A DNA stretch of 64,000 nt from Xanthomonas sacchari (lineage in GTDB: Bacteria; Pseudomonadota; Gammaproteobacteria; Xanthomonadales; Xanthomonadaceae): positions 4,259,001 through 4,323,000 of the forward strand of contig NZ_CP100647.1 in NCBI RefSeq assembly GCF_024266585.1. Direction: 5' to 3'. A model generated the notes under the pieces. It was not told the DNA's origin. It worked only from the letters and a program-made list of their open reading frames with translations, and made no database searches. The translations under genes were made by a program, and so were the position numbers. The first letter of the stretch is position 1; every line of letters begins with the position of its first letter. Positions 54,735 through 64,000 of the stretch are shown here, piece by piece.

Positions 54735-57700
54735 CTACTCCGGCACGTACGGCGAGGCCAGCACCTGCGGGCGGCGGCCGAGGCCGGCGCCGAGCCGGTC
54801 GAGCACGAAACGCACGTAGAGGTTGGTGCTGAACTGGGTGTAGTCGCGCGCGTTGTTGAACAGCAGGCGGCCGCCCAGGAACAGTTGGGGGGCGATCTGC
54901 CATTCGGCCGCGCCGGCGATGTTGTAGGACATGCCGGTCTTGCTCTGCCCGGCATAGACCGGCGCGACGTAGCGGTCGGTCAGGCCCAGCAGCGCGGCCA
55001 GCGAAGCGGCGTCGTAGGCGGCCTGCTGCATCTGCGCGCTGGTCGGGAAGTACGGGCTGTCGTCGCTGCGGAAATGCTGCACGCCGACGCTGGCGTCCAC
55101 GCTCCAGTTGACCGTGCGCCCGGCCGTGCGCCCGCTCCAGTGCACCGGGAAACCCAGATCCACGTAGTCCTGCGGACTGAAGTAGCCGCCCTGGCCATAG
55201 GTGTAGCCGCCCAGGTTCTTGTCGTACTGCATCGCGGTCAGGTTGAGGCCGGCGGTCAGCGACTGGTTCTCGGTGTCCAGCGCGTGCACGTACACGCCGA
55301 GGTCAACCTGGCGGTGGTCGTTGCTGGCGACGTTGCGGCCGACCAGGCGATCGGCGCCGACGCTGGCATAGCCGCCGAGCAGGCCGTTGTCGAGCGTCGC
55401 CGACAGGCGCAGGCCATTGCTGGTCACGCCGCCCCAGCCGAGTCCGGCGCGGCCGTCGTCGACGCCGCCGAAGGACAGCAGGCTGTCGCTGACCGCGCGC
55501 CGGAACACCTCGCCCGAGTAGGTCAGGCTGTCGCCGGCCTGGCCGCGATAGCCGACGCCGCCGATGATGCGCCGCTCGGGGAAGCCGACCGGCGTGCTGC
55601 CCAGGTCGGCGCTGAAGCCGCCGTTCTTGTAGGTCACCGCCACGCCGACGCCGCGTGCGTCCTGGTCCATGCGCCGCGCGCCGTTGCCGTTGGCGGCCAT
55701 GGTGTACAGCGCCTGGCTGAAGCCGGCCGGGGTCAGCGCCGCGGCGGTGGGGTTGGCGGCGAGGTTGCGGAAGCGGGCGATGTCGGCGGCACTGAGATCG
55801 GCGCTGCGCGACGCATCGCCGAGGATGGCGCTGGCCAGCGTGCCGATCGCGGTGTCGGCGGCGGTATTGCCGAGCAGGAACGCCGACAGCGGCTCGGCGT
55901 ACAGCGCCTGCAGCGCCGCCGCCTCGCGCTGCGCGTTGGTCAGCGCCGGGTCGGTGTCATTGAACAGCTTGTTGTACAGCCCGGTGTTGACCGCATAGGT
56001 GCGCAGCGCGTTGCGGGTGGCATTGTTGTTGCCCTCGGTGAGCAGCAGTTGGTACAGGTCGCTGCCGACCAGGCTGTCGATCGGGGTGCGATCGGCGGCC
56101 AGCGCATCGCCCATCGCCGCGACGGGGCCGGCGCCGAAACGGCTGGCGGTGGCATAGCCGGTGCCGAGCGCGCCGGCGTCGAGCAGGGTCGGGGTGACGT
56201 CGACCTGCAGCTTGCCCTCGCCCACCGCGAACTCGCCGTGCAGCGGCACTTCCAGGTCGCGCAGCCGGCCCAGGCCGGCCTCGCCATCGCGGGCGCGGTA
56301 GCTGGCGCCGGTGGCGAGGCTGTCGCTGTTCTCGGCCTGCACCTCGCGCAGCTCGTCGAGCACGCTGGAACCGCCGGCGGAGGCGGACGGTACGGCCGGC
56401 TGGCGCAACGACGCGCGCGGCGCGGCCGCCAGCAGCCCGTCGTCGGCCAGCGCGCGCGGCGCGCCGCGGGCGATGGGGCTGCGCTGGCCCGGCACCGGCA
56501 ACGCGGCCAGGGCCACGCCCGTGGCGCCGGCACTGGCCGGCGGCGGCAGGTCGTCGCCACCGGTCAGCGCCGTCGCGGGCGCCGGCAGCGCGGGCGCCGC
56601 GTAGGCCGGTGCCGGCACGCCGCCGCCGAGGCTATCGGACACCACCGCAGCGCTGCGCGGCATGCGCCCGGTCATGCCGGCGAACGGATTGAGCGGGCGC
56701 CCGGCGGCGGCGTACGCCGCCGGGCCGTTGGCGGCCGGCAGGCCGTTGTCGTACTGGCCGGCCTCGCGCGCCTGCGCCGCCAGCGCGGCGCGGAAGTAGC
56801 GCTCGGCCTTGCGGTTCTTGCCGGCGCTGCGGTACACACGGCCGGCGGCGGCGAGCACCTGCGGCGACTCCGGCGCCTGCGCCAGCGCACGCTGCAGGTA
56901 GTCCTCGGCACCGCGCAGGTCGCGCAGCGCAGCGGCGGTGTTGGCCGCGGCGATCAGCGTGTCCAGGTCGTTGGGCGACTGCTGCAGTTGCTGCTGGTAC
57001 AGCACCAGCGCCTGGCGCTGGTCGCCGGCGGCGGCATACAGCCGCGCCAGCGCGGCCACCGCCTGCGGGTCCTGGTTCTGCTGCGCCAGCAGCGGCGCCA
57101 GCGCGTCGTAGGCGGCTTCGAGATTGCCCAGTTCGCGCAGCGCATCGACCTGGCGCAGCACGTAGCCGCTGCGCAGCGCCTGGTAGCGGCGCTGCTGCTC
57201 GGCGCTCATGTCGCTGTCGCGCAACTGGCGCAGGGTCGCCGCCAGTTCCGCGTCCTGGTGCGCGCGCAGCAGCACGCCGGCGTACTGCAGGCGCGCCTCG
57301 GTGGTGGGGTCGTGCGCGACCAGGCGTTGCGCCAGGGTCAGCGCACGCTGGTTGCTGCCGATGTCGGCATAGGCGCCGGCCATCGCCGCCAGCAGCGCCG
57401 GCTGCTCCAGCGCATCGCCCAGCGCGGCCTCGGTGCGGCCCAGCAGCAACTGCGCTTCGCCGCCGCGGCCCTGCTGTTGCAGCAGGCGCGCCTGCGCCGC
57501 CTGCTGTTCCACCCAGGCGGTGTTGCGCAGCGCACGCATCTCGGCGGTGCGCGCATTAGCCGGGATGCGCTCCAGGCTGGCGTAGGCGCTGGCCCAGTCG
57601 CCGCGTTCCTGCGCCAGCAGCGCGTTGGCGTACAGCGCCTCGGGCATGTCGCCATGCACCGCGAGCAGGCCGTCCATGACGCTGCGCGCCTGGTCCGGAC

Positions 57701-59207
57701 GCCCGGCCTGCTGGTACAGGCGCGCCAGGTCCAGGCGCACCCACGGATCGCCGGGGTTGTCGACCATGGCCGCCTCCAGCTCGCTCTGCGCGGTCACGGT
57801 GTCGCCAGCCTCGAGCGCCTGCTGCGCGCGGGCGCGCTGCAGGTTGGCTTTCAGCGCGGCCTCACCGCCGGCCTGCTGGCGCTGCGCCGGGCTGAGCCGG
57901 GCGAACAACGCACTGGCCTCGGAGGCCCGGCCCTGGCGGCTGTACAGGGCGATCAGGCCCTGCAGCGCGCCGGGATCGTCGGCATGCAGGCGCAGCGCCT
58001 CGCGGTAGCTCTTCTCGGCCGCGGCGGCATCGCTGGCCGACTGCAGGTCGCCCAGCAGCGCGTAGCCGGCGGCCTCCTCGGGCTTGAGCTTGACCGCCTG
58101 CTGGACCAGGCGCAGCGCGGCATCGCTGTCGCCGCGCGTGCGCGCGGCCTGCGCCTGCTGCAACTGCAGCCAGTAGCGCGCGCTGTCCAGCGCGCCGCGC
58201 CACTTGCCGTTGGCGGCCGCGGCCGGACGCAGCAGTTCCTGCGCTTCGCCGAAGCGCTGCTGGCGCAGCCGCACCGAGCCCAGGCCACCGAGCGCCTCGG
58301 CATCGCGCGGACGCGCGCGCAGCACCTGCGCGAAGCGCTGTTCGGCCAGCGCCAGGTTGCCGGCATTGAGCGCCTTGAAGCCCTCGCCCAACTGTTCGCC
58401 GGCCGGGTCGCCGCCTTGCGCGCGCCGCGCCTGCAGCTGCGTCAGCTTGTTGGCGACCTCGGCATCGTTCGGATTGGCGGCCAGGAACGCCTGGTACAGC
58501 GGCGCATCGGCGAGGCCGGCATTGAGCCACAGCAGGGCCTGGCGCCAGGCGGCGCGGGCCGGGCCGGCGACATCGGCGCGCTTGCTCAGCGCGGCGAGCT
58601 GGGCGATGCCCTCGCGCCGCGACGGTTCGCGATAGGTCAGCACCTGCGCCAGCGCCAGCGCCGCGGCGGTGTTGTCCGGCTGCGCGGCGGCCAGGCGGCG
58701 CAGGCCGTCGCGTGCGCCCTCCCAGCCCTGCGGCGTGCCGGCCAGCACCTGGTAGTACTCCAGCGCCAGCGCGTCCGGCGGGCCCTTGCCGTCGAACAGC
58801 GCCTGGTAGGCGCGCACCGCGTCCACGTAGCGCCCGGCGGCCGCGGCGCGGCGCGCGTTGCGCAGATCGACGTTGTCGGCGGTCCCGCCGATCGCCATGG
58901 CCAGGCGCTGGGTCTGCGGCGCCTGCGGATGCGCCTTCTGCAATTGCGCCAGGCGCTTGCGCGCGTCGGTCTGGCGGCCCTGCGCCAGATCGATCTGGGC
59001 CAGGCCGAGCAAGGCGTCGGGCTGGTTCGGATCGACCTGCAGCAACTTGCGCCAGGCGTCGGCGGCGAGATCGTCGCGGCCCTGGTCGTGCCAGTAGTTG
59101 CCCTGGCTGACCAGCTGCTGGGTGGCGGCGGCGTTCTGCGCGTGCGCGCTGCCGGCCAGCAGGCACAGGTCGATCATGCCGGCCAGGTACAGGGGCTTGA
59201 GGTTCAT
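54735..59207 (-). CDS. bcsC: Cellulose export outer-membrane protein BcsC
   Basis: Periplasmic TPR scaffold plus outer-membrane channel for cellulose export. About 1490 aa. The signal peptide region MNLKPLYLAGMIDLCLLAGS is followed by long TPR arrays (roughly 30-900), an Ala/Pro-rich linker, and a C-terminal beta barrel of the BCSC_C type beginning around residue 1150. The barrel ends in YTQFSTNLYVRFVLDRLGAG and a final short tail. The start at 59207 makes an ATGA overlap with bcsZ; 59216 is a possible alternative. Confidence 0.95.
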   Translation of the reverse strand: MNLKPLYLAGMIDLCLLAGSAHAQNAAATQQLVSQGNYWHDQGRDDLAADAWRKLLQVDPNQPDALLGLAQIDLAQGRQTDARKRLAQLQKAHPQAPQTQRLAMAIGGTADNVDLRNARRAAAAGRYVDAVRAYQALFDGKGPPDALALEYYQVLAGTPQGWEGARDGLRRLAAAQPDNTAAALALAQVLTYREPSRREGIAQLAALSKRADVAGPARAAWRQALLWLNAGLADAPLYQAFLAANPNDAEVANKLTQLQARRAQGGDPAGEQLGEGFKALNAGNLALAEQRFAQVLRARPRDAEALGGLGSVRLRQQRFGEAQELLRPAAAANGKWRGALDSARYWLQLQQAQAARTRGDSDAALRLVQQAVKLKPEEAAGYALLGDLQSASDAAAAEKSYREALRLHADDPGALQGLIALYSRQGRASEASALFARLSPAQRQQAGGEAALKANLQRARAQQALEAGDTVTAQSELEAAMVDNPGDPWVRLDLARLYQQAGRPDQARSVMDGLLAVHGDMPEALYANALLAQERGDWASAYASLERIPANARTAEMRALRNTAWVEQQAAQARLLQQQGRGGEAQLLLGRTEAALGDALEQPALLAAMAGAYADIGSNQRALTLAQRLVAHDPTTEARLQYAGVLLRAHQDAELAATLRQLRDSDMSAEQQRRYQALRSGYVLRQVDALRELGNLEAAYDALAPLLAQQNQDPQAVAALARLYAAAGDQRQALVLYQQQLQQSPNDLDTLIAAANTAAALRDLRGAEDYLQRALAQAPESPQVLAAAGRVYRSAGKNRKAERYFRAALAAQAREAGQYDNGLPAANGPAAYAAAGRPLNPFAGMTGRMPRSAAVVSDSLGGGVPAPAYAAPALPAPATALTGGDDLPPPASAGATGVALAALPVPGQRSPIARGAPRALADDGLLAAAPRASLRQPAVPSASAGGSSVLDELREVQAENSDSLATGASYRARDGEAGLGRLRDLEVPLHGEFAVGEGKLQVDVTPTLLDAGALGTGYATASRFGAGPVAAMGDALAADRTPIDSLVGSDLYQLLLTEGNNNATRNALRTYAVNTGLYNKLFNDTDPALTNAQREAAALQALYAEPLSAFLLGNTAADTAIGTLASAILGDASRSADLSAADIARFRNLAANPTAAALTPAGFSQALYTMAANGNGARRMDQDARGVGVAVTYKNGGFSADLGSTPVGFPERRIIGGVGYRGQAGDSLTYSGEVFRRAVSDSLLSFGGVDDGRAGLGWGGVTSNGLRLSATLDNGLLGGYASVGADRLVGRNVASNDHRQVDLGVYVHALDTENQSLTAGLNLTAMQYDKNLGGYTYGQGGYFSPQDYVDLGFPVHWSGRTAGRTVNWSVDASVGVQHFRSDDSPYFPTSAQMQQAAYDAASLAALLGLTDRYVAPVYAGQSKTGMSYNIAGAAEWQIAPQLFLGGRLLFNNARDYTQFSTNLYVRFVLDRLGAGLGRRPQVLASPYVPE

Positions 59208-60370
59208 GCGGAGCATTGGGTTCTCCAGGCGGGCTGCAGCGCGCCGTCTGCGGAAAAACGATAGCGGTTGTCGAGCCAGGCGCGGCCGAACAGGATCAGC
59301 ACCCGGTCGTAGTAGGGAAGCCGGGCCGCGGCGGCAGCGCCGGGCGCGGGAATGCGTTGCGCCTGCGCCTTGAGCAGCGCCGGTTCGCGCAGCGCGCTCA
59401 GGTATGGCAGCAGGGCGGCGGAGAAGCCGGGCGGCGCCTGGCCGCTGCCGACGCCGTGGCGGGTGTCGATCTTCTCGTCGAGATGGCCCTGCGCGCGCAG
59501 TTGCTGCAGCGGCCCGGACAGGTCGTCGAGCAGCGCCTTGCGCAGCGGCTCGGCGGGGTCGAGCATGCCGGCCCACAGGTACACGCGGATCGCGTCGTAG
59601 CTGCCCAGCGCGCCCTTGTCCGGATCGACGCCGAATGCGCGGCCGTCCCAGGCGGTCCAGTCCGGCGCGAAACCGATCGGCGCGCTGTCGCGCAGCAGCC
59701 GCGCGCTGCGCGTGGCCAGGCCGGCCCACGGCCCCTTCGGATCGACTGCGGCGAAGCGCCGCAGCAGTTGGATCGGCAGGTAGCTGGGGTTGAGCGTCCA
59801 GCGCTGCGGCTTGACGAAGCCCTTGGCCGCCGGCAACACCATGCTGCCGAACCCGGGCAGCTCGGCCAGTTCGGTGCGACGCACCAGCGCCAGCGTCTGC
59901 AGGCCGGCCTGGGTATAACCCGGCCGTTGCCACAGGCGCCCGGCCTCGAGCAGCACGTAGGCGATCCACAGGTCGGCGTCGCTGGCGCTGTTGCCGTCGA
60001 GCACGCGCCAGCCGCCGTCGCTGGCGCGGCCCCACAGCCAGGCCGGCAGCACCTGTTGCGGGCGGCCGCCGCACAGGTTGTGCCGGGTCCAGCCGAGTAC
60101 CCGCTCGAACAGCACCTGGTCGTTGGCCACCAGCGCGAAGAACAGCGCGTAGGACTGGCCTTCGGAGGTGCTGCGCTGGTCGGCGTGCTGGAAATCGATC
60201 ACCCGCCCGCTGGCATCGAGATGCTTGTCGACGAACGCGGTCCACTCGCGCCACGGCGCGCAGGCCGGCGCCGCCGCAAGCGCGGCGCGCGCCGGCGGCA
60301 GCAGCGTCGCCGCACCGGCGGCGAGCAGGCCGCCAAGCAGGCGACGGCGTTGGCCGGTGTGTCCGTTCAC
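59204..60370 (-). CDS. bcsZ: Periplasmic endo-1,4-beta-glucanase BcsZ (GH8)
   Basis: Cellulase that trims nascent cellulose and is needed for proper export. 388 aa. An N-terminal signal with RRR before the hydrophobic core (QRRRLLGGLLAAGAATLL) may be Sec or Tat. GH8 features: catalytic acid E70 in STSEGQSYAL, and the second acidic residue in GALGSYDAIRVYLWAG. Starts at a GTG (60370) overlapping the bcsB stop as GTGA. Confidence 0.95.
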   Translation of the reverse strand: MNGHTGQRRRLLGGLLAAGAATLLPPARAALAAAPACAPWREWTAFVDKHLDASGRVIDFQHADQRSTSEGQSYALFFALVANDQVLFERVLGWTRHNLCGGRPQQVLPAWLWGRASDGGWRVLDGNSASDADLWIAYVLLEAGRLWQRPGYTQAGLQTLALVRRTELAELPGFGSMVLPAAKGFVKPQRWTLNPSYLPIQLLRRFAAVDPKGPWAGLATRSARLLRDSAPIGFAPDWTAWDGRAFGVDPDKGALGSYDAIRVYLWAGMLDPAEPLRKALLDDLSGPLQQLRAQGHLDEKIDTRHGVGSGQAPPGFSAALLPYLSALREPALLKAQAQRIPAPGAAAAARLPYYDRVLILFGRAWLDNRYRFSADGALQPAWRTQCSA

Positions 60371-62718
60371 CGCCCTTCCTGCAACCGCGCCGCCGAATGC
60401 CGGCGCAGCACCACGCGCGCGGCCAGCGCCAACAGCATGCTCAGCGCCAGCACGGCCAGCCCCAGCAGCAGCGGGTGCTGCGAGAAGTACCAGCGCGCCC
60501 AGGTCGGCAGCGGCAGGTGGCCGACGTAGTAGGTCTGGTTGCCGGCCAGGCTGCGCACCTTGCCCTTCTGCAACAGCACCACGCTGCCCTGGAAGTCCTT
60601 CAGCGTGGCCGGCTCGAACCAGGCGTCGAAGAAGTCCTCGACGCTGGCCGGGTCCTCGGCCAGCAGCGCCACCACGCTGCGCCCGGCCTTCAGCGGCGAC
60701 TGGAAGCCCATCAGCACCACGTCGCCGGGCGCGGGCTTCACCGCCACCTCGGCGGTGGTCGGCAGGTCGGTGCGGCGCGGATCGACCGACAGGAAGCCGG
60801 GCAGCTTGTCCAGCACCCAGTCGCTCATCGCGAAGCGCCGCCCGCTGGCGCCATCGCCGATCGGCAACGCCGCGCTCCAGCGCTGGAACAGCGGCTGCGA
60901 GCGCAGGCTGCCGAACACCAGCAGGTCGCTGTCGGCGTGCTTGTCGACGTCGGCGGCGTGGATCAGGGTCACCCGCAGCGCCGGGTAGCCGGTCGACGCG
61001 CCGAGCCGGCCGAGCAGGGTCAACAGATTGGCCATGTCCTGGTCGCCGATCTCGTCGGGCACCACCACGGTCGACTCGGACAGGTCGGCCAGGCGGGTGA
61101 ACGGGAAGCCGGCATTGCCGAACGCGGCCAGGTTCGGCATCGCCATGTAGTGATGGAACGAACTCAGGTCCACAGTGGAATCGGCGTCGATCGCGCCGGA
61201 CACGTCGGGGAAGGTGTTCTTGCACGCCTCCGCCTGCGGGCGGTCGAAGAAGAAGTGGAAGCGCAGCTGGCTGTTGGCCGAGAACGGTCCGGTCGGCAGC
61301 AGCAGCGTCTGCTCCACCGGCATCGCGCCCTTGGGCGAGAGCGCGTGCCACCAGCGCAGCGGCAACGACTCGGCGTAGGCGTGGCCGGTCAGCGGCAGCG
61401 TGGTCACGAAGGCGTCGTTGATGCTGACGTTGAGCGCGGATTTGTTCTGCGTCTCCGGCACCGTGTAGCGATAGCGCAGGTTGACCGGGATGCCGTCGCG
61501 CTGCCACACGAACAGGTCCGGCGGCAGTTGCAGGCCGACCCGGATCAGGTCGGGGTGGTAGCCGCTGACGTTCAATTGCGAAGTCTGCGCGACCAGGTCG
61601 CCGAAGCGCACCGGCCTGTCGCTGGAGATCCAGTTGGGCGCGTCGTAGGGCTTGCGCGGCTGCGCCTGCTTCAGTTCGCCGATGCGCGCCACCGGGCCAT
61701 TGAACGGCGTGCCCAGGCTCAGCGCGATGGCGGCCTGCTGCAGCTCGGCGTCGTCGCGGCCCAGCACCAGCAGCAGCTTGCCGGTGGCATCGCGCGGGTT
61801 GGTGATCATCGCCAGGGTCGGCCCGGCGATCTCGTTCAGGCCGGCCTGGGTCGCGGCCAGCTCCGCCGGCAGGGTCGCGGCGGTGGCGAACAGCACCGCG
61901 TTGCCGGTGAGCGGCACCTCGCCGATGGTCACGCCGAAGGACGCGCCGCGGTAGCCGGCCTGCGCGCCGAACCAGGAGGCGACGATGCCGGCGCTGCGCA
62001 GCATGGCCAGGTCCGGGCGCTGCGGGAACACGAACGGCAGGTCCAGGCGGCGCGTATCGCGCTTGTCGTAGAACGGCACCGGCAGCAGCGCCAGATCGTT
62101 GCGCAGCAGCAGCGGGGTGGCGGTCAGCGACAGCCGCGTGGACGGATCGATGTTGGCCCACAGGCTGGTGTGGTCCGGGTCCTCGCAGTCGCGGGTGTAG
62201 TGGCCGATCAGCTGCAGATTGAGCCGGTTGTAGTCGCTGATCAGGCGCGGATCGATCGGCACGTCGCTCTGCTGCAGCTTGCCGGCGTTCTCGCGGCTGA
62301 CCGGCAGGGTCGCCACGGTGACGCCGTTGACGCTGACCTTCAGGTGCGACAGGTCCGGCAGCAGCGCCGGCGAATAGCTGTAGACCAGGTGCAGGTTCGC
62401 CGCCTGCACCACCTCGTCGGTACGCGTGCTGAAGGCGATGCCTGCGCTGCCCTGGATGCCGCGCAGGGTCATCTCGTAGTCCACGCCGAGCTGCTTGAGC
62501 GTGGCCGAGCGCTCGCGTTCGACCGGGGCCGGCCGCGCCGTGGCGGTCGCTGCGGCGGCCGGCGCGCGCGTGGTGGCGGGAAGGGTCGGCTCCTTGGCCA
62601 GGGCCAGGCCGGACAGGACCGTGAGACAGCATGCAGCCAGGGCAGGGAGACGCATCGACGGCAACCGGAAGGAAGTGAAAGAGAAGAAGCAACGCAACAC
62701 AGCGGGGCGGCGACTCAT
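60367..62718 (-). CDS. bcsB: Cellulose synthase regulatory subunit BcsB
   Basis: Periplasmic, membrane-anchored partner of BcsA that guides the glucan chain. 783 aa from the start coupled to bcsA (ATGA, 62715-62718). The signal peptide is MRLPALAACCLTVLSGLALA. An internal start at 62655 would make that the exact N-terminus, so the true start is uncertain. Two jelly-roll/flavodoxin-like repeats follow and a C-terminal transmembrane anchor (HPLLLGLAVLALSMLLALAA) is seen. Confidence 0.94.
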   Translation of the reverse strand: MSRRPAVLRCFFSFTSFRLPSMRLPALAACCLTVLSGLALAKEPTLPATTRAPAAAATATARPAPVERERSATLKQLGVDYEMTLRGIQGSAGIAFSTRTDEVVQAANLHLVYSYSPALLPDLSHLKVSVNGVTVATLPVSRENAGKLQQSDVPIDPRLISDYNRLNLQLIGHYTRDCEDPDHTSLWANIDPSTRLSLTATPLLLRNDLALLPVPFYDKRDTRRLDLPFVFPQRPDLAMLRSAGIVASWFGAQAGYRGASFGVTIGEVPLTGNAVLFATAATLPAELAATQAGLNEIAGPTLAMITNPRDATGKLLLVLGRDDAELQQAAIALSLGTPFNGPVARIGELKQAQPRKPYDAPNWISSDRPVRFGDLVAQTSQLNVSGYHPDLIRVGLQLPPDLFVWQRDGIPVNLRYRYTVPETQNKSALNVSINDAFVTTLPLTGHAYAESLPLRWWHALSPKGAMPVEQTLLLPTGPFSANSQLRFHFFFDRPQAEACKNTFPDVSGAIDADSTVDLSSFHHYMAMPNLAAFGNAGFPFTRLADLSESTVVVPDEIGDQDMANLLTLLGRLGASTGYPALRVTLIHAADVDKHADSDLLVFGSLRSQPLFQRWSAALPIGDGASGRRFAMSDWVLDKLPGFLSVDPRRTDLPTTAEVAVKPAPGDVVLMGFQSPLKAGRSVVALLAEDPASVEDFFDAWFEPATLKDFQGSVVLLQKGKVRSLAGNQTYYVGHLPLPTWARWYFSQHPLLLGLAVLALSMLLALAARVVLRRHSAARLQEGR

Positions 62719-64000
62719 GGCGCGGCCTCCTCGCCGGCCGCGCGACCGCGCCAGCCGCTGCGCGCGCTGCTGCCGATGTGCTGGCCGAGGCGCCGGAAGC
62801 CGCGCATGCTGGCCGCGAACACGCGCCCCAGCGACACCCAGAAGCGGTCGCGGTCGTGGCGGCCCCACTGCGACACCCAGATGTCGGCGCGGGCGAAGGT
62901 GCAGGCCACCAGCCAGCGCTCCTGCTCGATCGACATCGGCCGGAACTGGATGCTGATTTCGCCGTCGCGGTCGTGGCGCACCATCGCCGGCAGGCGCTTG
63001 GCGCTGCCGCGCTGCGGCAGTTCGATCTCCACCGGCATGTCCGGCTCCACCGGCACCGGCGCGAGCAGGCGCAGGGCCATGCCGCCGGTGGAGAAGTTGA
63101 CCGTGCGGCAGGCCAGTTCGCGCCCGTCGGCCAGGTGCAGGCTGGCCGGGATGTCCAGCGGCACGCGGTGCGAACGGCGCACCTGGCGCATCTCGCTGGC
63201 GGTGGCGATGGTGGCGCCGAGCAGCAGCACGTTGTACGCGGTCCAGGCCAGGTTGAACCAGATGGTCTGCTCCTCGCCGCCGGCCTGCACGCTGAGCAGG
63301 CGCATCACCCCGGCGGCCAGGCCGGCCAGGTTGAGCACCAGCAGGAACAGGTACGGCTTGGCGATCTGCCCGTCGAAGTAGCTGCGCGGCACCAGGCCGC
63401 CCTTGGGGGTGACGTTGAACTTGCCGAGCTTGGGATTGAACAGCGCCACCAGCGTCGGGCGCAGGATGTACCAGGCCAGGGTGGTCTCGTAGACCTCGTT
63501 CCACAACAGATGGCGGAACTTGCCCTGGGTGCGCAGGTTGGTCAGGTTGGCCTGCAGGATGTGCGGCAGCGCGTAGGCCAGGATCATCAGCGCCGAGGCG
63601 TGGATCACGTGCGCGCCGAAGAACAGGAAGGCCAGCGGCGCGGTGAGGTAGACGATGCGCGGCAGCCCGTAGAAGAAGTGCAGCATCGCGTTGGCGTAGC
63701 ACAGCCGCTGCGACAGGCGCAGGCCCTTGCCCAGCAGCGGGTTGTCCAGCCGCGCGATCTGCGCCATGCCGCGCGCCCAGCGGATGCGCTGGGCGACGTG
63801 GCCGGACAGGCTCTCGGTGGCCAGGCCGGCGGCCTGCGGCACCGCGATGTAGGCGCTGCGATAGCCGCGGCGGTGCAGCTTCAGCGCGGTGTGCGCGTCC
63901 TCGGTGACGGTCTCCACCGCCACCCCGCCCACTTCCTCCAGCGGCTTGCGCTTGATCACCGCGCACGAGCCGCAGAAGAACGTGGCGTCCCACTGGTCGT
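62715..64000 (-). CDS. bcsA: Cellulose synthase catalytic subunit BcsA (5' end off the right edge)
   Basis: Processive family 2 glycosyltransferase that polymerises UDP-glucose and threads cellulose through the inner membrane. Only the C-terminal 428 or so residues are inside. Seen in order: ATFFCGSCAVI, VTEDAHTAL (catalytic TED), QRIRW (QxxRW), several transmembrane helices, and a C-terminal PilZ domain with RRSHR and NFSTGG that binds c-di-GMP. The N-terminus and first membrane segments lie beyond the window. Confidence 0.97.
   Translation of the reverse strand, partial: DQWDATFFCGSCAVIKRKPLEEVGGVAVETVTEDAHTALKLHRRGYRSAYIAVPQAAGLATESLSGHVAQRIRWARGMAQIARLDNPLLGKGLRLSQRLCYANAMLHFFYGLPRIVYLTAPLAFLFFGAHVIHASALMILAYALPHILQANLTNLRTQGKFRHLLWNEVYETTLAWYILRPTLVALFNPKLGKFNVTPKGGLVPRSYFDGQIAKPYLFLLVLNLAGLAAGVMRLLSVQAGGEEQTIWFNLAWTAYNVLLLGATIATASEMRQVRRSHRVPLDIPASLHLADGRELACRTVNFSTGGMALRLLAPVPVEPDMPVEIELPQRGSAKRLPAMVRHDRDGEISIQFRPMSIEQERWLVACTFARADIWVSQWGRHDRDRFWVSLGRVFAASMRGFRRLGQHIGSSARSGWRGRAAGEEAAP

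Noticed and set aside
54702-59264. A 1520-codon open frame on the + strand opposite bcsC, and similar long antisense frames opposite kdpD, ddl-murC and murE-ftsI
   Set aside because: They are shadows of GC-rich genes: composition is biased to Ala/Arg/Gln/His, no family motif is seen, and the genuine genes are clear on the other strand.

Overview
The window is about 70% GC and carries the gene order of a Xanthomonadaceae chromosome, most likely Xanthomonas or a close relative. The evidence is the rnpB/mraZ/dcw/lpxC block, the nrdR-ribD-ribE-ribBX-ribH-nusB-thiL block, GTAG-type REP hairpins and a bcsA-B-Z-C cellulose operon. Genus-level assignment is inference from layout and sequence style; no search was possible.

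Region 1 (1-17.8 kb, minus strand) is a complete division and cell-wall (dcw) cluster transcribed from an upstream mraZ promoter: mraZ-rsmH-ftsL-ftsI-murE-murF-mraY-ftsW-murG-murC-ddl-ftsQ-ftsA-ftsZ, then a terminator and lpxC (cut by the left edge). Nearly every junction is a 4-bp stop/start overlap (ATGA or GTGA). The mraZ promoter has TTGACA/TAAGGT boxes, and five 10-bp-phased GTGG-like boxes (MraZ operator) overlap its start region.

Region 2 (17.9-25 kb) holds an NRDE/TANGO2-like gene, the RNase P RNA gene rnpB, a lower-GC two-gene DUF4160/DUF2442-HTH module with a palindrome in its promoter spacer, rsmI, and divergently lpoA-yraN, a DUF457-type membrane protein and a GlcD-type FAD oxidase.

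Region 3 (25-38.8 kb) starts with a small P-loop ATPase between REP elements. It continues with the whole kdpFABCDE potassium-uptake operon (minus strand), an upstream BBP2/OmpL-like outer-membrane porin, a tandem array of a 142-bp repeat, and a secreted CocE/NonD-type hydrolase. The kdp operon and the porin share a near-identical TTTA-N7-TTTA operator at the same distance from a -10 box. This suggests that KdpE controls both, giving an outer-membrane plus inner-membrane potassium regulon. It is the most interesting inference in the window.

Region 4 (38.9-48.3 kb, minus strand) is vitamin and one-carbon metabolism: glyA, nrdR, a GNAT gene, ribD, an AraC/cupin pair placed between ribD and the rest, an FMN riboswitch, then ribE, ribBX, ribH, nusB and thiL.

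Region 5 (48.3-54.7 kb) has an RcnB-like secreted protein, a divergent XRE-regulator/MFS-exporter pair, ettA, and def between copies of a REP-like element. Region 6 (54.7-64 kb, minus strand) is bcsA (cut by the right edge)-bcsB-bcsZ-bcsC for cellulose synthesis and export, again coupled by 4-bp overlaps.

A dispersed element built of GGGAATC/GGGAATG heptads, often with an inverted second arm, sits at about ten gene junctions. Because 7 is coprime to 3 and the heptad contains no stop in any frame, it is read as low-complexity C-terminal tails in FtsQ, MurG, RsmH, KdpC and RibBX.
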